Below are positions 22,684-33,573 of a stretch of DNA of 64,000 nt, piece after piece. The notes beneath the pieces are model-generated. The model had not been told where the DNA came from. It worked only from the letters and a program-made list of their open reading frames with translations, and did not search any database. How positions within the stretch are numbered: the stretch's first letter is position 1; each line of letters opens with the position of its first letter. The position numbers and the translations under genes are program-made. Origin of the DNA: Opisthorchis felineus (Eukaryota; Platyhelminthes; Trematoda; Opisthorchiida; Opisthorchiidae); assembly GCA_004794785.1 (NCBI GenBank), contig SJOL01004667.1, forward strand, positions 472,911-536,910, written 5' to 3'.

Positions 22684-22870
22684 GAGGTGGCTCAAGTGGT
22701 TAGAGCGCGAATTTATTGTCCGAAAGGTCCGAGGTTCGAACCCGACCGCTGCCTCTCGACTTCCCGTGTCTAGGCTTGGGCAACCTGGCAGTATCCCAGC
22801 TCTCGTGTTTCATTCTGGTGGCATGGCAGTTAGGCACCGAAACGGTGCTACAGATGAACGATTTTTTTCA
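22684..22870 (+). repeat. tRNA-derived SINE, copy 2
   Basis: The best preserved head of the three copies. It begins GAGGTGGCTCAAGTGGTTAG (acceptor stem plus A box), has a D-arm that can pair GCTC with GAGC, and a B box GGTTCGAACCC. The 3' side of the head (CCGCTGCCTC) can still pair with the acceptor strand GAGGTGG, so the tRNA origin is plain. The anticodon arm is not clear enough to name the tRNA. The body then matches the other copies and ends near GGTGCTACAGATGAACG. Confidence 0.8.
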
Positions 22871-23188
22871 TCGACGGCGGCCACAGTTGTTCGCCGGAGA
22901 CTGTGGGGTGACTGAGCCTGCCCTACGTGTCATCAACATCACCGACAGCAACACTAAATGAGAACAACAGTGATTCGAATTTATATGACTAAGGCATCAC
23001 AGTAGGGAAGGGAGGGGGAACCAGGGCTAGCCGAAGTATCGACAAATTCAACACTGTCAATCGGGATAGCAACTAGCAACGGGAACGTGACTGACACCGG
23101 TTAGCCGCCATATATTTCAGTGCCTCCAGTCAAGCACAAAGGGAGGTCTGGACCCGATTCTGGGAGGCCAAATGCCCCAACAACACCC

Positions 23189-23419
23189 AATAATGATAAT
23201 GATAATAATGATAATAATAATAATAATAATAGCAACGGTAATAATCGTACAGCTGTAACACCCTTTCGATACCTAGCTGCCATGCCACCCGAAGGAAGCA
23301 CGAGGGCTGGGATACTGCCAGGCTGTCCAAGCCTAGACAGGGGAAGTCGAGATGCAGAGGTCGGATTCGAACCACGGACCTTCCGGTCATTAACGCGCTC
23401 TAACCAACTGAACCACCTC
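23189..23419 (-). repeat. tRNA-derived SINE, copy 3, with trinucleotide tail
   Basis: The minus strand begins GAGGTGGTTCAGTTGGTTAG at 23419, followed by B box GGTTCGAATCC and the shared body. The 3' end runs into an (ATT)n-like microsatellite at 23189-23236, seen as AATAATAAT on the plus strand. The tail shows the family ends in a simple repeat, like the RTE and other non-LTR elements of this window, and so could be mobilised by one of them. Confidence 0.8.
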
Positions 23420-23429
23420 GCCCCCACAA

Positions 23430-24296
23430 CACCCAAACCTTTCGTAACATCCTTCAATTCCTTCTGCCATCTCAAATTCTGAGCACCGCTAGGTTTTCGC
23501 CACTCCGAGCTACGCACGAAAAACAACGCTCTTCTCGACATGCGTGACGCATTGCCCAACTAGCTTAGCTTGCAATGCTGGATCCATTCGTTTGGTGAGG
23601 TACCGTCTGCTTAATCAGAGACCCTTCTCCTGATCGTTTCACTTCAAATTCGTTGGCTCCAGCCGACTCCAACTGCAGTTCTGACAGACCGGTGACCCAA
23701 GACCTGAAGATGTCTCACATCTTCCACCCAGTGACCACGCCTTGCGGTCGCAATACTACCGAAATAAATTCTGGATTTTGAGATTGGTGCGTTTACTTAG
23801 TCTGTCACACTACAGTCAGAGCTAATGCAGCTTCCAAGATACATATAGCGTTCCATAACCTGCGGTCTCACTCCTTGAATTACCAGAGGCATGTTGAAAG
23901 ACTGTATATCCCGCAGCATGACTGCGCATATTATGCGAGTGAAGCATAGCCGAAGGACTGGATGACGTCGGTCAGGTTTTCTAATAATACTTGTACGTCC
24001 TGCTCTTTTTCAAAAAGTGAGAACGACACCGTCTGCATATTCCAGGTCGACAAGGTTGTTGGTCGGAGAGACCTGGAAACCGGGATTTTGGAGACCTTTC
24101 AGTATTGCTCTTCGCCAGTGATGGAATTAAACGAACATGGAGAGAGTGGAAACCCTAGTAGGAAAGCTTTTGGAAAGCTCTTTGGAGAGCCAACAAGTAC
24201 ATGAACATAAACAACGCATGATGATCATGAATTTCTGGGACACGCTCTGTTATGCAAGCGTGCTGGAAAGAACGAAACCGTCAACATAATCGAACG

Positions 24297-24297
<1 letters not shown>
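23430..24297. other. Unidentified sequence between SINE copy 3 and the (ATC)n run
   Basis: The reading frames are short. The last part, from about 23810, could belong to the same RTE family (GGTCGACAAGGTTGTTGGTC is like an RT-region antisense piece), but the match is too weak to call. Confidence 0.3.

Positions 24298-24351
<54 letters not shown>
24298..24351. repeat. (ATC)n microsatellite
   Basis: About 18 uninterrupted ATC/CAT units. It stands exactly at the 3' side of the deleted RTE element and is most simply the element's own tail, expanded by slippage. Confidence 0.95.
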
Positions 24352-24352
<1 letters not shown>

Positions 24353-25547
24353 GAGATAGCAACATCAATGTTGACACTGATGCCTCACTGCCGTACAACA
24401 TAATTAGATTTTAAGTGAAAAGAAGAGGCAAAGAGTGGGTGAGGGAGGGGACCTAGTGCTGGGCTATGTCAAGCATTCTGGAGTGCCTACACTTCCAAGC
24501 GCTCAATCAGACAATCTAGATAGAATGTGACAACACGAACGCCACTGGCATCGACCAGCCGCCATTTCTCGCAATGTCTCTAGCCAAACGCAGGCGGGGT
24601 CACGGAGCCTATATACACGCCGTTGCTCTAACACTTGACGGAATGTGAAAATGTAGTCCACACAGACCCTTCCCGACCGGAATCCTACTTGTTCTCGAGA
24701 TTCCTCTTCTCGCGCCTTCGTAAGACGAGATAAGACAAGCGTCGCAAAGAGTATGGTTGCAATCGGAGTCAAGCTAACCGCTCTGTGATTGCCACACACT
24801 GCGGGCACCTTTCCTTTCATCCAGAGAGAGGCGAATAAGTTAGGCAGACAGACAGAGGATTTCACCTCCATCTTTGAACAGAGTTGGTGGGATTTCTTGA
24901 GGACCCGCAGTGTGGTGACACAGGAGGGACGAAAGGCATTCCGAAGCCCACTGTTCAGGGATGCTTTGCCGGTTGGAAATCCGGCTGAGCAACTGTGGGT
25001 GCGCGCTTGCATTGTTGCTGAAAGTATCCAACCCAAAGATTCAAGCGTTCCCTTTTCACAGAGAAGTTAACTGATTTGAAGGTGATCGTTTTGCTCACCG
25101 AAGGAATTTTAGGCTCTGTTACGCATATCAGCTGGGACAGTTTACACACATTCCGAGTTTTTCGTCTCCTCCATCTGTATAGCTTTATGGAACCATCAAG
25201 CTTCTCAATCGGCGAAGATGCTCTATTTTCACCCAAGCCTAACGGTTCGTCGAGTAATATTGTACTCTCGGACAGGATGAACACCTGTCCGAAATCTCGT
25301 GCTTAGACCTAGTTGGTTGTGTCAGACTACAAGCGGATCCGGAGCGCCCAGCACCTTGCGGGATTGCGGACAGTACCTTCCAGTAAGAGTCAACATCAAA
25401 AGACGCGTTGTCCGACAGGGACTTCAGGTAGTTCTGCTTCTCATGAGGGTCCGAGATCCTCTCAAAGGCCGGGCCAGGTGTGCGCACTTTGCGCACCCTT
25501 GGAAGGCGAAGCGAGAAGTGACAAACAGGCGTGTGATCCGACTTCAC
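24298..25547 (-). mobile_element. Internally deleted RTE-type element with (GAT)n tail
   Basis: From right to left on the minus strand it has the end of an endonuclease (VKSDHTPVCHFSLRLPR near 25540), an RTE linker (GPAFERISDPHEKQNYL), the first RT blocks (CGNHRAVSLTPIA and REQVGFRSGRVCVDYIFTFR, 24640-24790), and then directly the extreme C-terminus (WLETLREMAAGRCQWRSC). RT motifs A to C are missing between VYRLRDP and ACVWLETL, where the relative at 19613 has more than 250 further residues. Frameshifts break the rest. The 3' end is the perfect (ATC)18-like run at 24298-24351, which is (GAT)n on the coding strand. Confidence 0.75.
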
Positions 25548-25801
25548 ATAAGCGTTCCAGAACGAAAAACTATCAACAATTAACCTCCTGCTGGGCGGAG
25601 ATCCGCCTCACCGCTCAAAGTTGGGCGCTGCTACAGCCAAATATACTATCCCGCACGCGATTGGCCAAAAGTAAGCCCCGATGGCAGGTCCAGTATCGAG
25701 GCGAAGTCTGAATGGTCGAAAGTCTGGACGAAACAACCAATCATGATCTAGTATCCGCCGAAAGCCATTTGCCAATAGCGTATCCCGGGCCCGATTCTTA
25801 G
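25548..25801. other. Spacer between RTE fragment and left inverted gene copy
   Basis: No supported feature. It ends in CGATTCTTAG, which would be the splice acceptor in front of the left copy of exon A. Confidence 0.35.
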
Positions 25802-26553
25802 GTACACGCCCAAGATGCCTTGGAAACCATAGATTGAACGAAGGACACTTACACATCGATTGGATAGTTGACGGCATTCGTTCGAAAACTTGAAAACTCT
25901 CCAGATAGTCGCAGGTCTACTAAACTTTGTTTAAGCGTACTCAAGGTCCACTTTGGACGCGGAATTCACACTTTTAGTGGCTGCCAAGGCTCAGCGTGAT
26001 GCCTACGTGAATAATGTGGGAAATTTTGCTGAGAAGCTGGTTTCTTCACCTTTTTTCACCGATATTGCATTTGAAAAGATTTTTGAAGGGCACACTAACG
26101 ATAATTATCTCGTCATTGTCCTCGCAAACTCAAAATGGAACACCCGTTCGCAAATAACGTCGCAAAATGTTCGCTGTTGTTGCAGCGGTTGTCCTGCCAG
26201 GCAAATCCAGGGGGTTCGTCGCAGCCAGTGATTTTGGAGGTAGTCAACACATTGTTTCTGGTCGCCGGTGGGGATTCATCTTCAGCGATAAAATGGCTCC
26301 CTGATAGTAACGGGGAAGAACTAGTGGGTGTACGGGTAGAATGAGCATGAAGAACCATGTGGTGGCAAGCACTTTGGAGATTTGGCACAAATTCAGCGAA
26401 CTGAGACGGACATGTGGGTGCATGATCAAGCTTGGTCAGCAAATGGTGGAGCTTTGGGGCACTACGGGCGGGATATCAGACTGGGTATGGCAGTGGTGGT
26501 ACTGGCATCGCGACGTCGTACTTGGGTTCGTTGGCACCCCTGTAAATGAACGT
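25802..26553 (+). pseudogene. Left copy of an unidentified spliced gene (broken first exon)
   Basis: Four candidate exons: 25802-25914, 25946-26111, 26186-26335 and from 26370, with GT...AG introns of 31, 74 and 34 nt. From 25873 on they join in one frame (ending LENSPDSR, then RSTLDAEFTLLVAAKAQRDA, then RLSCQANPGGSSQPVILEVV, then HFGDLAQIQRTETDMW). The first exon, however, has two in-frame stops before 25873, where it has diverged from the right copy. The last frame runs to TGA at 26551-26553. No protein family was recognised. It is either a pseudogene or the 3' part of a gene using another first exon. The introns are inferred from frame alone. Confidence 0.4.
25873..26423 (+). repeat. Left arm of a 551-bp inverted repeat
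   Basis: This arm pairs base for base with 28687-29237 on the other strand: paired positions always sum to 55110, so there is no insertion or deletion. Translations in two frames are identical over about 90-100 residues. Only one mismatch was noticed, at 26419. Outside the arms the alignment continues in the same register but drops to roughly two thirds identity. Confidence 0.9.
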
Positions 26554-28620
26554 CTTGGGTGAGTCAGTTACTGGCCTAGTAGTTATGATAAGTAATCAAG
26601 TGAAGCGGTGACACCTACAATTACAATTTGAAAGTGCCGTTGTTTGATGTTGAATTAGGCTATTATGCACGCTTGAGGTCTCAAAAAGCGGTGCGTATAG
26701 GCACAGTTAGTTACGATAGGTAGCGAAGGTAATCAAGAACGTGTAGGGTGATTATGATGAACAGGAATGACTGGCCTTATTTTCCGACAATGTCGTTGCG
26801 CTTTATGACGTAATACACCTTAGTGACGTCATGCTTTCCAATGTAGACTATACCTCATCAGGATTTTAGGCTGCCCACTAGAAGTAAACCGAAATTGATT
26901 TCATCGGGACATCTTTCACATTGTATAGCTTCATAAAGCTCAAACCAGTTTCCGGAAAATAAGGCCAAAAATTGTCTTTCAAAACGATAGCAATACGCGT
27001 TGCCTCTCACCTGGACTACCAATTGCAACTGATAGACCTATGTGCGGCACTAAATGAGGTCTCAACCGTGAGTGTTAGCCTGATCCGCAAGCCACTCTCC
27101 AGACTCCTAACTGTATGCTTTGTTGCTCACCTTATCCATTTGCCGTAAATGCTAGTTTGCAACCCATGCGCGCCGCTGGATTTGAGGTGTGATTTGATGA
27201 CAAACGACGGTTATTTATCGTCATAGCAATATGCATTGTCGCTCCACCACGCCCACAGCTGAAATGACCTTATTTTTCTCATAGAGAGGTACAAACTTAA
27301 TGGGTTGTCCCTCCATTTTGTTTCCGTAAACCAATTTCACTTGGTGATGAATCCATAGTGAAGAATATTTGGTACATTTAATCTCGTTTACATCTTCGGC
27401 AAACTTGCTCTGATTTTTTTACTGTAATAAAGGCACTCTTACTGTTTGGTCAATTAGTCCCGCGATCCGCAATGCCCCTGGATAGAGATGCCACAAGATA
27501 TGGCTACTAATGGATGCCAGTAGTGTTCTCGTCATCAGTTTCTCTCCAGATTACCTGAATGAGTGTTTAGAGGTGTATGGACCTCGGAACGATTGTAGTA
27601 AGCTAGTACTAAAACCCTTCCCCGTGTATTTTTCCTTCACAATAAGGCTTTCAAAGTAAATCGCGGTTGCACGGCACTGAGGCAGGTGTTGAACACTAAT
27701 GTGACGCTGTCGATGGGGGACATGACGATCCATATTTGTCCCACCTGATCGGTCATTTCGGTCACAAATCAGTCCTAAACATCCACCAACTCTTACAGTA
27801 CCATGTCCACATCTCCTGTCTCCGACGATGCGACGATGCACGGTTGGCAACTCTTCTTTCAACCGCAGGCTCCCCTTCAATAGGCCTCCTCTACCATCTT
27901 CTGTGCCCCATACTCCACTTTCTGCCGCGGAGGGAACGGAAAACTAAAAAGGAAACATCTTTTGTAGACCACCTGTGCCGCTTCCTTGAGCGTTCTCTAG
28001 TTGTAACGTATATTCCATAAAACCCTCCCATGAATGTAAAACCTCATTTATGGCGGAATAAAAAATACTGTCTCGTGTGGGTTAACAGGGACTCACTTAA
28101 CGCACACGGCGTGACGCCCCCGACTCAGTTCGTTTTGCAAGGCTTCTACACTGTTCTTTAGGCTGTAACTGTACCATGCTTAGCTCACGTCGTCGCCCGA
28201 ACATGAAGCACGGCCATGCACCTCACATTTTTCCGCGATCGCTTGTCCCTGCATGCTTCGAACTACTTATTCCTCAAGAAGTGTAATATCAGAAAGCCAT
28301 CCATATCCCCTATCGGCATGCTACAGTTGACAGTATCCCCAAACTGGCAGCTTTTCTTCCTCTGTATCTCCCTCATCCATTTTCTGATTAGGAGTTTCCA
28401 GACCTTCGCATCAAATTTGGTAACCATCTAATGACATACCTGCCCTTCCCACCCATTTTCATGGACGGTTACACAACCAGCTATGACCGCAGTGGCGCAC
28501 CATCTAGCTAACGCACGTCCCTCATCCACATGGCCAAACCCGTTATCATCAGTCTCGTACCGCGATTCCTACCATCTCATACTAAGAGTTCCTTATCGCT
28601 TTTGAAATAGGGTAGCGTCG
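26554..28620. other. Spacer between the inverted gene copies
   Basis: About 2.1 kb with only short ORFs. No terminal repeats or transposase were seen that would make the inverted pair a foldback transposon. Nothing else was recognised. Confidence 0.35.
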
Positions 28621-29308
28621 CCTCACCACAGTAGTTGAAGATTTTAACCAGTTTTGGCTCCCGACTATTTCGGACCGCGTGTGCTTATGCGCCCACATGT
28701 CCGTCTCAGTTCGCTGAATTTGTGCCAAATCTCCAAAGTGCTTGCCACCACATGGTTCTTCATGCTCATTCTACCCGTACACCCACTAGTTCTTCCCCGT
28801 TACTATCAGGGAGCCATTTTATCGCTGAAGATGAATCCCCACCGGCGACCAGAAACAATGTGTTGACTACCTCCAAAATCACTGGCTGCGACGAACCCCC
28901 TGGATTTGCCTGGCAGGACAACCGCTGCAACAACAGCGAACATTTTGCGACGTTATTTGCGAACGGGTGTTCCATTTTGAGTTTGCGAGGACAATGACGA
29001 GATAATTATCGTTAGTGTGCCCTTCAAAAATCTTTTCAAATGCAATATCGGTGAAAAAAGGTGAAGAAACCAGCTTCTCAGCAAAATTTCCCACATTATT
29101 CACGTAGGCATCACGCTGAGCCTTGGCAGCCACTAAAAGTGTGAATTCCGCGTCCAAAGTGGACCTTGAGTACGCTTAAACAAAGTTTAGTAGACCTGCG
29201 ACTATCTGGAGAGTTTTCAAGTTTTCGAACGAATGCCATCAAATCTTCATTCTTTGTACAAATGTCCTTCGTTGTAGCTATATTTTCGGTGCAGTTTTGG
29301 ATTTGCAC
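28570..29308 (-). CDS. Right copy of an unidentified spliced gene (open first exon)
   Basis: On the minus strand, behind a TTTAG acceptor at 29309, exon A (29196-29308) is fully open (QIQNCTENIATTKDIC and onward). Exons B (28999-29164), C (28775-28924) and D (from 28740 down) follow with the same 31-, 74- and 34-nt introns as the left copy. The joined frame stays open through about 160 residues. The 31-nt intron contains TACTAAAC, a good branch-point match. The protein has no signal peptide or membrane segment in the visible part, and no family was recognised. Earlier exons should lie above 29309. The open frame makes this the likelier functional copy, but splicing is an inference. Confidence 0.45.
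28687..29237 (-). repeat. Right arm of the 551-bp inverted repeat
   Basis: The mirror image of 25873-26423. The arms are separated by 2263 bp. See the left arm for the alignment register. Confidence 0.9.
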
Positions 29309-30259
29309 CTAAATTTTGACGCTTTACTTGCCCTATACACAAAATTACTTTTATTCCGCGTTCCCCCTGGCTTTTGTGCTTCTGCCCAATGCAAATGCCG
29401 GCTTGTACATGGAGCGCACGGCCTAACTAATTCTTGGGCCATTCGCTACAATTTGAACTTGGCGGGCAACCCGACAACTGGCTGGAGGCTAAGCGAAGAT
29501 TGCATGTTTGGAACTGACTTATCAACTGTAAGTTTTGACAAACGGAGCAACAGAACAGTGAAGCCGAATGGGACATTCACTTGAACGATAAGAAGCCGGT
29601 CGATTTGCTTTAAATGTGAGAACCGTTGTCAACATTGTGATCTTGAACAGTTTGGTGGATGGCCCGGGCCATGGCACACGAAAATAAAATTAGTGGTTTG
29701 TGGATGGTCCCGGAATGGGGAAAGGGCGATTTCCTTCCAGAAATGCGGTGTACAATTAAGGCACCCAAAATGTCTGGTTTCGTTGCTGAGCGCGATTAAG
29801 TGGTGAAGTCTCTCAAGTGTTTTTTCCAACTCCCATCGCTAAAACGCTTGAAACCATAAAACTGTAAAATTTACAAGTACTTCAAAATTGTTTGATTTGG
29901 CAAAGAAAACTCTGTGGGTAGCAGAAGGTAGGATGCTTTAATACGAAACAAACCAAACAACCAGCAGTTCATGACCAAAAATGCTAGTGATGCTCGTAGT
30001 GAGTACAAGTTTCAGAGTCGCGGAAAGGATTTTAAACCTTTGTTACTATGCGACTACTGCTAGCCCTTCCCAGGAGCAATGGGGTGCAGCTTCAGTGTGC
30101 TATGCTTGGTTGACGAGATAGATTTGGTGTGGTCAACCCAACTAAGGAGAAGTTGGCGACAGTCTTGCAAGCCAATGTTAGTTAAGAGCACAAAAAAGGT
30201 AGCCTCAAACTGCCTTATGCATTTTCATTCACTTGTATTTCAGAGCATTTCTAGATGTG
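29309..30259. other. Sequence upstream of the right gene copy
   Basis: A minus-strand open stretch at 29629-29829 (EKTLERLHHLIALSNETRHF) could be an earlier exon of the same gene, but no splice sites could be tied to it with confidence. Otherwise nothing was recognised. Confidence 0.3.
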
Positions 30260-30445
30260 TGACATACCCGGGACATCCAAGACCGGCAGCTACAGCCAGA
30301 CGATAGCGGCACTGTTTTGTGGGCATCTTGAACTAAGGGCCAGCCCCAGAACCACAGCTGGTGAGCAAGGCATTTTTGCAACCAAAGGGGTGGTTGGTAT
30401 GTGAATACTCCGTGGTGCAACGCAACAAAGCGTCATTTCTTTCAG
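30260..30445 (+). repeat. Dispersed repeat, diverged copy 1
   Basis: The stretch GGGCCAGCCCCAGAACCAC, followed by GGGGTGGTTGGTATG and GTGGTGCAACGCAACA, matches the same landmarks in the same order at 50100-50590 and 50968-51405. It is a third, more diverged member of that family. It has no obvious coding capacity and no visible ends. Confidence 0.6.
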
Positions 30446-30639
30446 GACTTATCTGGACGTCACACAAAAAATTTTCAGGAAATTATTGTGACGAAGTTTT
30501 TCATTCAATGTTCTCCCATATAGGAGATCTCCTGTGTGCTTTAGCCCAGGAGGACCGTAAAATCGCTTGGTAACACGTATATTGCTCTTAATAGATGCCG
30601 CTGAACGGTGTCTTTTTTTGATGGATTTGGGGTGCATAA

Positions 30640-32068
30640 CTATACTTCGGAACCATGGCTTTTTATTCTGAAGAGTGGATTTTGCTCTTTGGTTGTAGAC
30701 TTTTAAGTTGAACCGCAGATGATTTTACCATACTGATCAAACACACATATTTTTCTTTTCTATTGAATCGGCCCGATAACGCGGCAACTTAAAACAATTT
30801 TGTACTAATTTCCGATGGCACATTAGCCGTAGCACCTCATAGTACAAACTGGCTCTAGTGTTTCCTAACCTATATTTTCTGCTCAGCATCCGATACCAGG
30901 TGGCGCAGCCTGCAGAGCGCCACAAGTGAAGGACGGTTATACACTAAGTGAAATTGTGACATTCCCATTCAAAGGATGCGTGCGTTTTCAACCAGCCAGA
31001 ATCATAACCTTTAGAAGCATTGGATCAAGGGCAACAAGGCAATTTATTTTTGGTCCTCACCACTATCCATGGCCTACGCGACTGCACGCCGAAGGCATGT
31101 ACCGTCATGGATACGGCATCGTCGACTGCTTGGCACCTCTACTTTATTCACGCTGTTTTGGAGTCGAATGTACCACCTTTTGTCCTTCCAAACTCCATTC
31201 ACTGGTACGCTTATTGGCCGTTCATGGCGTTCGAGACACTCAGTGGCCAATAATCAATAATTGAGAAACCCAGTAATAACATTTGCCTCCAACGCATAGT
31301 ACCAGATAACTTTTGCCTGGCCTCATATAAGCAATAATTCCCTTGATAAGTGAGCCGCCTGGACGGCAAATGGTACATTCTTAGCTAATTCATCAGGTAG
31401 CCAGTTTAAACCAAAAAATATGAACTGGCGACATCGAAAAATCTCTGGGATGCCATCGACCTGAATAAGACACGAGGTTCATAGGGTGTAGAGATGTATG
31501 TGTCTGATGCTGCCCGCCAACTATGTCATTAATAAAAGGTGTGACAGCCAGCTTGGGCTTGGGTAATACAGAGCTTGCGTAAGTTTCCCACAAACACACA
31601 ATAGGTCTCAGACTGCAGCATGCCGCTCGCCTAAGCTGCTGTTGATAGCCATTGTCTACCTTGTTTTACTTGCCCTGCTCAGAAGATGAATTTGCAAGTC
31701 GGTCTGGCAATGTTCACCAAGTAAGCTTGTGGAAAAGGAGATCTTACGCAAAAAGACTTTGTTTTAACGATGCTGGTCATCCACGCGGGTACGTTTTGGC
31801 AGCTTCTGCTGCGATTGACTCAGGTACCTTATTCTACAGGAGCAACAAAATTGTAAAAAGTATTTTCACCGATCACCTCGGCCTACTTACTCCAATATTT
31901 TAAACAGCATTGATGGGGCAGAGAACTTGGAACAATGCTGTATTAGTAACCTCATTATTAACGTTTGGATTATAAATATTTCCCACTGCTTCTGTTCTGT
32001 CGGAGGCGGCTTCTTATCACCAATCGTCAAAGATGCTTCGGGTTGACGTTCTGCCATGAGAGGACATA
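30640..32068. other. Unidentified sequence with a possible integrase scrap
   Basis: Two overlapping plus-strand frames at 31020-31260 read LFLVLTTIHGLRDCTPKA and, in the next frame, FQTPFTGTLIG. Together these are weakly like the core of an LTR-element integrase broken by frameshifts. Nothing else was recognised. Confidence 0.3.
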
Positions 32069-33573
32069 TAATGATAATGATACTGATAATGATAATGATG
32101 TTTATTCCCAACTAGTGGGTAGCATACCTTCAGGCATGATCATAAATTTACAGTCAGAATAAGAGCATGACTGATGGGGTTTGTGGGTACTGGGAATTCC
32201 GTGGAATAGGGAGGGCAACATAAAGAGTGGGCATTAATCGAAGTAGACTTGGACACGCCTGAGGCGGCATGGGTAGGGAACCAAAATTACAAGGGCTCTT
32301 TCTTATGGGGAACATATCAGATGAGACAAGGTACGATCATTAGGATTTGAAAGTGGCGGGCAAAAACAATACGAGGGAGTGCATAGCAGGAGGATTCCTG
32401 TCTGGTACTTGATAAAAATAATAAAAGAAAAGCTTCAATCTGCAGGAAAAGTGGAACCAGAATAACGGATCAGGAGAGGCAGCAGAACTGGCACGATCTG
32501 GCCGGCTGATTTGAACTAAAGCCTAAAACCGTTACTGAGGCATCGTAGCCTTGGGCTGTTGGGCGTATGGCCAGAGTCACGAAAAGCGTAAGTGGGGGAA
32601 TATGCGGTACGGATAAATGGTAGTAGGAAACTCAGAATCACCGTGTGCAGTGAAACTGGAGAGACTCACTAGTGTTGCTGCTGGAGCGGGGTCGGGTCTA
32701 AAAGTTCCTTGGGAGAAGGAGTTCACGAAACCGCACAAGAAGGGACGCGAACTGCACGGAAAATGAGTGACTTGGTGGGGGGTGCAAAGTAAAAGACACC
32801 GAGATGTTCAGATCCGATGGAAGGTTCAGCAAATTGGAATGAACGCCTCCCGGTGGCGACTTTGATTGTGGTTGTAGGTAAGGGAACGAGTGGGCGAGCG
32901 GGCGCAGTCAAAGTAAGGAGTGAACAGTTGCGGGTATGCTATCAAACTGAGTATGACAGTGCCGTGACGTCACTGCACTGAGATACTTCAGTTTCTGGAC
33001 AGCCCCGTGATGGACGTCGTGATTGAGGTAGTTGGGCTGGGGTGCGCAGTTTTGTGAGCAACGGGGTGTTGTGGGTTTTCCAGGGGATTCCGCAGGGAGA
33101 GCAAGACCAGTGTAATATCGCAGGTAGTATTTGTTGTTTTCTTTTCCGGTCGGGGATCCCTTCAGATGTAACGCACAGATTGAGTGGAGTGGATAATGGC
33201 CAAACAGGACATCCATAGCACGTATTACCGCAGGTCGAAGCTTGGGAAGAAGATGAGATGGGATGAGATCAATAAGGCCTAGAGAGTTATAGGAGTCATC
33301 AGACAGGATATAATCCCTTAAGAAGAAAGAAAAACTGAACGTTCACCACAATTAGGATTGATCTACACTCAGTAGTCTAGTCATCAAAGTCAAGCTAAGA
33401 TTGCCAATATATGCTATTACACTACCTGAGATAGAGGACAGTTCGATGTAGTAGGCAGAGAGACAGCGTGGTAAGGGAAACCCAACACGTAAGGGCTGGT
33501 TTGGGTGGAACATCTGAGATGGTGAACTAGATTTCTTGGAGGTTATTAGTGAGTTGGGCAGTACTAGGCGCTA
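32069..33573 (-). mobile_element. 3' end of a non-LTR retrotransposon, copy 1
   Basis: The block is collinear with 48223-49742, about 1.5 kb in the same orientation, with many substitutions and small indels. On the minus strand it encodes a broken C-terminal pol tail (DVLFGHYPLHSICALHLKGS) and then a 3' UTR. It ends in a simple-sequence tail of ATT/ATC units (plus strand ATAATGATACTGATAATGATAATG), just after CCCACTAGTTGGGAATAAAC. A microsatellite tail and strong 5' truncation are typical of non-LTR elements. Confidence 0.7.

Noticed and set aside
22684..22756. A functional tRNA gene
   Set aside because: The anticodon arm is degenerate, there is no terminator after the head, and the same sequence occurs with a common non-tRNA body in three places, so it is a SINE.
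24298..24351. CRISPR-like or satellite array
   Set aside because: It is a plain trinucleotide run without spacers, and it sits at the tail of an RTE element.
26113..26442. Minus-strand ORF of 109 codons and its mirror at 28635-28997
   Set aside because: Both lie opposite the exon series and have no motif. Their identity follows from the inverted repeat and is no evidence of coding.
25873..29237. The inverted pair as a foldback transposon or a DNA transposon with long terminal inverted repeats
   Set aside because: No target duplication or transposase was seen, and homology continues beyond the outer ends of the arms, which terminal repeats would not show.
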